Shown: positions 1 through 7,900 of the stretch, in pieces | Position numbering within the stretch: the first letter of the stretch is position 1 | Layout: every line of letters begins with the position of its first letter | From: Akebia trifoliata | Lineage: Eukaryota; Streptophyta; Magnoliopsida; Ranunculales; Lardizabalaceae | DNA: 64,000 nucleotides | Reading direction: 5' to 3' | NCBI GenBank assembly: GCA_017979445.1 | Contig: JADQWC010000487.1 | Location: 1-64,000 of the forward strand | Notes under the pieces: generated by a model | Database searches by the model: none | Told to the model about the DNA's origin: nothing | The model's input: the letters and a program-made list of their open reading frames with translations, nothing else | Made by a program: the position numbers and the translations under genes

Positions 1-656
1 GTCAATCTGGAATTTTTCTGAATGAAAGTTGGGACAGCAACGTTAAAACGTTTTTACAGAACATTCTGGTGAGAACTAAGTCTGGACACCTATTACTAAA
101 ATGTAGATCTCATCGAGTAGATTAATTTAGAACTTGAGTTCACTCGATTTCATTATCGAGAGCCTTAGATATCATCGATGCAAGTTCAGAGTTCAGATGT
201 ATTTTCCTAATTCACAGAAAATCTGATATCTTAATGTTGGCACAATTAATGTTTTGAGAGTGAGCTCATCTCAACCATTGTCATTCTATTCATCATGTAA
301 ACACCTATTGGAATCCCGATTTATTTTGGATCACCTAAAAGTGATCATTGATTGACTTTTAAAATTATAAAAATTGGCCTATGCGATGATTAGATCTAAT
401 TAATTATTATAGGCCCTTATTTATTAATTGATTTGCTAATTGATGAATGCTAGAATTGTGCACGTTTAATGCTTATTAAACCATTGAGTATGTTCATGAT
501 TGGATGTTTGCTTGCACTTGTATGACTTTATATTCATCTATGATTGGTTGATTGGGCATGGGCCCATTTGTTTGAAAAGGCCCCGGGCACACCCCACCTT
601 ACTTTGCACACACCACATGCACGTTTACCGCTTTACTCACTTACACGTCCCATTTA

Positions 657-960
657 GCCAACGTGGCACTAGTGCGTGGCCCGGTCTCTTCGGAGATGCG
701 ACGTCATTCATGAAACCCACAACTCCAGTCACGTACCTTAGGGTATATCGAACTGGGGCATCAATACCGTCTGATCAGGTGATTCTGAGAGACATATTGA
801 TGCACCCATGCTGGGGTGACCTGAGCCTTTGTCCTATTGTAAGCCACACAGTCACATGTCCCGATTGCCAACGTAGTACTAGTACGTGGTCGGTCCCCTC
901 GTGGGATGCCAAACCATTTATGAAAGCTACAACTCTTGACTCGTACCCGTAGGTATAAAA
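657..960 (+). repeat. Diverged direct repeat (~210-bp spacing) carrying 10-bp palindromes, element A leader
   Basis: Two related ~95-bp segments begin at 657 and 867. Each starts GCCAACGT, then has a perfect 10-bp palindrome (GCACTAGTGC in the first, GTACTAGTAC in the second), then GTGG, and ends near a GGTAT motif. The two copies differ by compensating changes inside the palindrome. The same pair is present in the other leaders, for example 55018-55320 in F and reversed at 32040-32290 in C. Function is unknown; a dimer-binding regulatory site is one possibility. Confidence 0.6.
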
Positions 961-1102
961 GGTAATCTAAGTATATCAATTGCACTTCTTGGTCAAAACC
1001 GGTGCCTAAGCAAGATCTTGCCCCGCTGTACCCTACTGTACGAGGGGGATAGACTACGTCTATTCTAGACGAGAGGTATTTAAGTGGGCCCTTGCTCAGC
1101 AT
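761..1102 (-). CDS. Antisense leader ORF, 113 aa, hypothetical
   Basis: This ATG-initiated ORF lies opposite to the element's own transcription, within the conserved leader module. An ORF of identical length (113 codons), with the same start and end, is open in C (31835-32176, + strand of the window) and F (55127-55468). In E only 66 codons remain. The predicted protein is basic and has a central KSCSFHKWFG stretch; I recognise no domain. Some Tat-lineage elements are known to carry antisense ORFs, but usually downstream of integrase. It could equally be a by-product of a conserved non-coding repeat, since the sense strand is also partly open. Expression is undetermined. Confidence 0.3.
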   Translation of the reverse strand: MLSKGPLKYLSSRIDVVYPPRTVGYSGARSCLGTGFDQEVQLIYLDYLLYLRVRVKSCSFHKWFGIPRGDRPRTSTTLAIGTCDCVAYNRTKAQVTPAWVHQYVSQNHLIRRY

Positions 1103-1754
1103 TGTGCGCCACCTCTCAACTGGAGATCAAACTGGCTGTTTTTGGCTTCAGAGAAGTGAATTGAGGTTTTAGATTATCACCTATACGGTATATCAAACCA
1201 AGTCACCACGTATCGAAAGGTATATAGGTGTGCTTGGGCAAGGGTGGCCAGATAAAAATGCATTGCACGTAGTAAGCCTAGAGTCTAGAAACCTTCCCAT
1301 AGGTCACGACTCGAACTTATCGTGGGTGTTCCCGGGTTGTTTATTGAATGAATGCCTGTTGTTGGATGAATGTATGTGAGTGATGTGAATGATGAGATCA
1401 AAGTGTATGATTGTCCTCAAGGATAAAAATTTTTTTTGAAAATTAAACGGGTGCACCGACCCAGTAAAGAATCCATTCTTTTACAATAATGACCCATTCC
1501 ATCCCGATCCAACAATCATGATGGACCGGGCCAGTTAAATCAAAATGGAAATCGAATTTTCAAAGAAGAGAAAGAAAATATTTTTAAAAAAGATTATTTT
1601 CCAAAAGAAAGTGTTCTTTAGAAGAAACATTTTCCAGAAAATATATTTTCCAGAAAATATTTTCCATAAGAATGAAATTTCCAAAAGAAAATAAATTAAT
1701 CTTTTACATGGACCATTGGAAGAGTACTAAAATCCTCTTTTGTGTCAAACCAGG

Positions 1755-2996
1755 ATGTTAGCCGCCGGCGATAACCCAATCGATCAGTTAGTCAAAACAA
1801 CCGTCATAGGGATGCACCCTGTAGAGAAGATCAATTTTGGGAGATTCATGTTGAGGAGTGCTCTTTACTTCCATGAGTTTGAGATAGACTGGAACCTCTT
1901 ACATGCTATGGCTAAACGATGGAACCCCTACCTTCACATATTCCACATTGGGCGTATACACTTGTGCCCTACTCACGAGGATTTTTGTGGTATTATGGGG
2001 ATATCCACTTCAGGACCTCTAGTCCGGCCCTCATTGAAGACCGGATATTCTGGTGCCCTCGCCACAGGATTGAATATTTCCAAAGAAGAAGCCAAGGCCC
2101 TAATCCATAACGGGAGACTGGATTTAGTACCTTTACTGGGCCCGTACCGCTCCCGCAGTCATCCTATCAATGTAAAACCCGAAGCCTGGCGAGCCACTAG
2201 AGACTATCGATTATGCTTAGGAATCCTAGCCCAATACATACTGACCTCTAATAGTGATGGCCAAACTATCCCTGAGTCCTTCATAGATTTAGCCTCTCAA
2301 CTCTCGAGGAAAGCCAACCCAGTGCCCCTCATCTTAGCTGAAACCTTCTCAGGTCTAGATGCCATAAAAAATGGTGAGCGGGAAAGCTTCAAAGGAAGTC
2401 CCCACTTACTCTATATGTGGCTTTGTGATCGTCTTAAGATTGTAGATGTTCCCTCAAACCTCGAATATGGGCCAGAACACTTCTCCAAGAGAAACCTGTT
2501 AGTGCGTCACAACTCAGTCAAAGCCTGGAGTAAATGGTTAGACTCTCGCTTAGCTCGTCATATCGGTTTTAGGTGCCCTTGGTGGATGACTGATCCCCCT
2601 GTTCTAGGAACCAAAGGATCCTACTATGTCCGTCTGATGGGTTTAGAAGAAACATCTTTTTACCATCCTAATTTGATCCCAGAACAGTATGATGTACCCA
2701 TAGAGTTATCCTTATCTCAACCCAAAGCTTTCTTTTCCCCCGAGCCTTTGACTGAAAAGTTAGTACACCTCATCGAGAAAGCATGGAACAAGCGCACCTT
2801 AGGGTATCCGACGGACCAGCAGAATTCAGAGAGCCAGTTGTTAGAACCAAGAGGGTCAAGCCTGACAGCAATCCTGATGACCATCAAGACAAAACCAAGC
2901 GTCCATGTAAAAATAGTTCAAATCAAATTTGTTGAAAGATGTTTTAATAAGAACATATTGTCAATCATTTTCAATAAAATTATCTTTCTTTTTTGA
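1755..2996 (+). CDS. Element A ORF1, plant-mobile-domain-like protein (DUF7745 type), C-terminus frameshifted
   Basis: ORF1 lies upstream of gag, as in Ogre-type elements. I choose ATG 1755, the first ATG after the in-frame stop at 1728; the open frame extends a few codons upstream without an ATG. The protein begins MLAAGDNPIDQLVKT and contains motifs such as HPVEKINFGRFMLRSALYFH, RWNPYLHIFHIG and CGIMGIS. This resembles the plant mobile / DUF7745 family often found next to plant Gypsy elements. The role in the element is unknown. Compared with the intact copy in C (30008-31189, 393 aa), one base is missing near 2808. The last ~60 residues are therefore in the wrong frame and the ORF runs on to 2996 instead of stopping near 2935. 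About 350 residues are comparable. Confidence 0.75.
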   Translation: MLAAGDNPIDQLVKTTVIGMHPVEKINFGRFMLRSALYFHEFEIDWNLLHAMAKRWNPYLHIFHIGRIHLCPTHEDFCGIMGISTSGPLVRPSLKTGYSGALATGLNISKEEAKALIHNGRLDLVPLLGPYRSRSHPINVKPEAWRATRDYRLCLGILAQYILTSNSDGQTIPESFIDLASQLSRKANPVPLILAETFSGLDAIKNGERESFKGSPHLLYMWLCDRLKIVDVPSNLEYGPEHFSKRNLLVRHNSVKAWSKWLDSRLARHIGFRCPWWMTDPPVLGTKGSYYVRLMGLEETSFYHPNLIPEQYDVPIELSLSQPKAFFSPEPLTEKLVHLIEKAWNKRTLGYPTDQQNSESQLLEPRGSSLTAILMTIKTKPSVHVKIVQIKFVERCFNKNILSIIFNKIIFLF

Positions 2997-3127
2997 ATAA
3001 ATATCTCCTTTTCAAATACTCATTGTGTGAATGGATTAATTAATGGATTGGTGCACAAACCTCAATAAAATGATTCTTAAAAATGTTATCAAGGGGTTAA
3101 TATCGAAATTGACTAAATCTACCTTTG
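2997..3127 (+). other. Element A spacer between ORF1 and gag
   Basis: AT-rich spacer with a recurring signature: TTCAATAAAAT followed some 40 bases later by a TTATCAAGGGG-type motif just before gag. The same spacer is found in C (reversed near 29810-29880), E (51480-51530) and F (56280-56330), so it marks the same position in copies that have lost ORF1. Confidence 0.6.
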
Positions 3128-4929
3128 ATGGGGTCATATAGGATTATCATTGCGCCTAAACTCAAGCGTCCACCTCCTAGTTGGAGTCGTAAGTCCAGTC
3201 GGTTAGAAAGAACCACAGTACCAAGTCAACAAGCAGAGATGGCGTCAGAATCTGAACTCACGGAGATCCGTAAGATCTTGGCAGCCTTTGCCAATGATAT
3301 CAGCAATATAAAAGGCAAGGTGGAAATGTTAGAACAGACCTCGGAATCAACGGGAATTCCCTTAGATGACCCAAAGGGAAAAAAGGTTGAAGAGAAACGT
3401 CCACGTGAAGTCTTCGAGCTCGACGGAGACGAAGAGTATGTTGATGAAAATCCAGCAATATCTAATAGAATGTCTCAATTGGAGTCAGCAATGAAGAGTA
3501 TAAAGGGTATTGATGAAATCGCAGCAGGCATTGAAGCTTTGAATCGCATCCCTAGAATCCATTTGCCAGAAAAGTTTGTGATGCCTGAAATGGACAAGTT
3601 CTGTGGGACAGGGTGTGCAAAAACACATCTTAAGGTGTATGTTACCAACATGCGCACTATGGGACTCAGCGACGAACAGATGACATTATTGTTCCAAAGG
3701 ACTTTATCAGGATCAGTACTACGGTGGCTAATGTCTCAAGATCCAGTTACTGTGGGTACATGGGAAAACATGTCAAAGGCCTTCTGGCATCAGTATAAGT
3801 ACAGTACCGAGATTGAGACTTCAAGAAGGGATTTGGAAGCAACTAAACAGAAAAATGGGGAGACATTCACTGATTTCATTGGTCGCTGGAGGGCCAAGGC
3901 TTCTCAAATGTGGGATAGACCTTCGGAGAAGGAACAAGTAGCAATTATCCTAAAGAACCTCTCTCAAGGATATGCTCAACACCTAGTGGCCCAATACCTC
4001 CCTACCTTTGAATCCTTGTTGCAAGCCGGGAGCCAACTTGAGGATGCGTTTGCCTCTGGGATCCTTTCTAACCCCTCAGATAACAAGCCTAAGAAACCAT
4101 ATGTTCCCAAACCCAACATCAACCATACTTACATCGCCAATACCTCAGTTACCCCGACTCAACCCCCAGCCCGGAATAATAACCAGGTTCACCCGAGTCA
4201 ACCTCGAACTCCGCGTCAATTTACCAATCTAGGGATGACCCTTACCGTAGCTTTGCACAAACTGTTGAAGAAAGGTTTGCTTACCCCGATTCAACCCCGA
4301 CCTTTACCAAATCCCTTGCCAGCCGGACACAACCCCAACTTATTCTGTGAATTTCATCAAAATCCTGGCCATCACACGGATCGATGTATCACCCTGCGCC
4401 ATGCATTCAAAACCTTATTGATAACAAAAAGATCACGATCCCTAGCGCACCAAATGTCACCACTAATCCACTACCTGCTTATCAACCCCACCAACCCTGA
4501 ACATGGTTTCTCACACCCCATTACCATTCGACCCTGTTTCTCTCATCCATCCAATCCGAGTTAAACCACCCAGTTACCCCCTTGCCGGGATAGCCTTCAC
4601 TGATGAGGTTTTCACTACAAACTATGAACCGTTTGATTTAACCTCGGATGATACCTATTGTTTATCCCCGCCTCGTTACGATAGTCCCGCGTTCACTAGT
4701 TACCTATTGGCCCAGATGAATCTGAAAAACCCTGTATCTTTAACAGACGAAGATCCATACGTGTTGACTGAAGAAGATGAGCCCTTCTCCCTTTCTGTGA
4801 TGAAGTTAGACATATGACTCGAGGTGGAAGAGTTTTTAAGCCACAAGAACTTGTGTTGAAAATCCTGCAGCCCTGGCAAGAAAAGAAGGAGAAGATCCCA
4901 CTAAGGAAAGCATCGAAGAGGATAACTCC
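3128..4929 (+). pseudogene. gag: Element A gag (retrotransposon gag, zinc knuckle variant), broken by four single-base deletions
   Basis: Capsid/nucleocapsid precursor. ATG 3128 opens MGSYRIIIAPKLKR; the acidic region EELDGDEEY-like lies around residue 100. A retrotransposon-gag core (AFWHQYKYSTEIE ... FIGRWRAKASQMWDRPSEKE) lies around residues 215-280. At 4346-4387 is a nucleocapsid knuckle with Cx2Hx4Hx4C spacing, so His replaces the usual second Cys. Compared with the continuous gag-protease frame of C, single bases are missing near 4404, 4490, 4790 and 4850, which brings the frame back into register with pol at about 4852. No substitution-type stop is seen. Gag would be expected to assemble cytoplasmic particles and package element RNA. 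The lesions may be real or may be base-calling errors. Confidence 0.8.
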
Positions 4930-7900
4930 GTGATCAAACAGTTGAAAAAATCAGGGGCTAATATCTCAGTATGGGGTTTACTCATGGCTTCCACTGCTCA
5001 TAGGGAGGCTGTTCTCAAAGCACTAAACACAGCCCAAGTCTCCCTTGATACTTCTCCAGATCAGCTAGCCAGTATAGTGGGGGCAACTTACGTGGAGAAT
5101 ATTCTATCCTTCTCGGACTCAGATCTCCCAAAAGAAGGGGCAAGCCATACTAAGCCACTGCACATTACAGTTGACTGTAACGGAATGAGGGTACCTTTAG
5201 TTTTGATTGATAACGGGAGTGCACTAAATGTTTGCCCGCTGAAAACGGCTACTTGTCTCGGATTTAAGGCTGAAGATCTCAAACCTACTAATCAAGGTGT
5301 TAGAGCTTACGATAACACCAAGAGAGATGTATTGGGAATTTTGCACCTTCGGCTGTCCACAGGCATAGCTGAATTTCCTGTGGAATTTCAGGTTATTGAT
5401 ATCCAGTCCTCTTTCAATCTACTGTTAGGGAGACCATGGTTACACCAGATTAAAGCCATCCCTTCTACGCTACACCAGAAGGTCAAATTTATCAAGGATG
5501 GGCTGGTAATTACTCTTCATGGAGATGCTGAAATTGTAGGGATCATAAATAATACTGAGGCTAAGGATAAGCCGTTGCTTGAGATTCAACCAGAACAACA
5601 GGGAGTAGAGCTCAGTGGGTTCGAGTTTGAAAAGGTATGCTCAGTCCAATGGGATCAAGCCATGAAGGAGTATTTTCCAATGGAAAATACCTATAATTGT
5701 TGCATGGCCAATATATTCAAGAAAATGAGATTCTTCCCTGGTATGGGCTTAGGTCGCAAACAGCAAGGTATTAAAGAGGCACCATTAATTAAAGAGGCCA
5801 TCGGCACATTCGGACTAGGATATAAGCCTACTAAGGAAGATTGGGCCCAATATTGGAAGACAAAACGGGATAAGGCCATTGCTAAAAGGCAAAGGCGTAC
5901 CACAGATCTCATTAAAATGAAGCCCTATCGAAAGACCCTCAATGGTTACTTTGTGAAAGAAGGAGAAGACTTCCGCTACTGTGGGTTCCCAGAGCCATTT
6001 ATTGATCACATCACAGGTACTCGTCTGCCGGGGTTTGAAATTTTCTTTGGCATGAAACGGCCCGAAGAGGAAGCAAGCATAGAAGTTAAGGAGAAGAAGG
6101 TTGAAGACTGGCAACTCGATCTGGACTCCCTCAACATCGATCAGCTATTCATTGAAGATCATAGTGTTTTAGTGTTGTCAGTTGAGAAAGGGATTCCAAA
6201 TCCTCAGTCTGTAATCAAACCCGCTATCGGGGTTCTATCAAATTATCATGTAATCAGTCCTGTGTTGCATGTCAAGGCTGGGTCTGTTGGTCCCATTAGT
6301 CCTGTTCAGTCTGACGTGCCAGTTGAGTCATTTATTTCTGTTGAGTCGAGTAAGTTAGTTGCTGAGTCTATTGTTTCTAGGGAGTCTGTTTTTCCTGCTG
6401 AGTCGAGTGAGTCTGTCAAGTCTGCAATGAGTCCTGTTACCCCATCTCTTTTCAATGAAATGAAAGAAATTTTTGATTACCCCGAGCGCAATAATAACTC
6501 AACTAATAATCTGGCTTCGGAGGGAGAGTCTTCTGACGAAGAACCTCCCACTGAAATAATCAAATTACTTAAACAAGAAGAGGAACGTCAAGCTCAACCT
6601 CTGATAGAGGAAGTAGAGGTTATCAACCTCGGAACAAAAGAAAGTCCTCAAGAAATTCGTATAGGGGTCACTTTATCTCCCGATGAACGCAAAGGGATAG
6701 TAGATTTACTCAGAAAGTTCAAAGACGTGTTCGCGTGGTCTTACGAGGATATGCCGGGAGTGAGCACAGATATTGTCCAACATCGGATTCCGTTATATCC
6801 TGATGCTCGACCAATCAAACAGAAACTTCGACGTATGAAGCCGGAATGGGCTTTGAAAATCAAAGAAGAAGTTACGAAGCAGATTAACGCTGGATTTTTG
6901 GAAGTGGTAGAATACCCTGAGTGGATTGCCAATGTCGTCCCGGTGCCGAAAAAGGATGGAAAAGTTAGAATGTGTGTGGATTTTAGGGACTTAAACAAAG
7001 CAAGCCCAAAGGATAGTTTCCCGTTACCACACATAGATGTTCTAGTAGACAGTACAGCAGGACACGCGTTGTTGTCCTTCATGGATGGGTTTTCAGGGTA
7101 CAATCAGATAAAGATGGATCCTCGAGATATGCAAAAGACGTCGTTCATCACACAGTGGGGGACCTTCTGTTACAAGGTCATGCCTTTTGGTTTGAAGAAC
7201 GCTGGAGCTACCTATCAAAGAGCAGCCACGACTTTACTACATGACATGATACACAAAGAGGTCGAAGTCTATGTAGATGATATGATAGTCAAATCCAAAG
7301 AACGACTAGGGCATGTTACTGCGTTAGAAAAGTTTCTCACAAGGATTCAAAAGTACCAACTCCGCCTCAACCCACAGAAATGTGTATTTGGAGTAACTTC
7401 TGGAAAGCTGTTGGGATTTGTAGTCAGTCAGAGAGGAATCGAAGTAGACCCTGTAAAGATTAAAGCTATCCAAGAGATGCCGCCTCCCGAGACTGAAAAA
7501 CAGATTCGAGGTTTTCTGGGCAGAATCCAGTATGTTAGCAGGTTCATCGCCCAACTCACCAATGTCTGCGAACCTATTTTCAAGCTTCTCAAGAAGAATG
7601 AGCCAACAGTTTGGAATGAGCAATGTCAAAAGGCTTTCGACCAAGTCAAGGAGTATCTCTTAAATCCACCTATTTTGGTCCCACCTACACCGGGTGAGCC
7701 ACTTCTTCTTTATCTGTCAGTCACAGAAGAAGCTATGGGATGCATGCTTGCACAGTATGACAAAGATACTCGCAAAGAAAGGGCCATCTACTACATCAGT
7801 AAGAAGATGTTAGAATATGAACGAAAGTATTCATCCTTGGAGAAAACTTGCTTAGCATTGGTTTGGGCTACTCAGAGACTCCGGCATTATATGCTGTCTC

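Larger units (their letters stand above)
1..1754 (+). other. Element A untranslated leader
   Basis: Bases 1 to about 230 are the last copy of a ~193-bp tandem repeat that is complete in element F (53820-54590). Bases 230-560 are AT-rich and match the F leader around 54600-54920. Bases 560-1340 are a module conserved in every copy of the family (F 54920-55700, E 50160-50950, C and B reversed). Bases 1540-1740 are a purine-rich tract with repeated TTTTCCAGAAAATA-type units. No sense ORF here looks conserved as a protein. The long leader upstream of an extra ORF is typical of Ogre-like elements. Confidence 0.75.

Noticed and set aside
500..952. 150-codon + strand ORF in A's leader, with related pieces in B, C, E and F
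   Set aside because: Start and end are not conserved between copies, unlike the antisense ORF. Similarity follows from conserved DNA.
6115..6600. Possible intron between protease and RT as described for Ogre elements
   Set aside because: The frame is continuous through this region in A, and I see no clear splice-site pair supported by both copies. RNA data would be needed.
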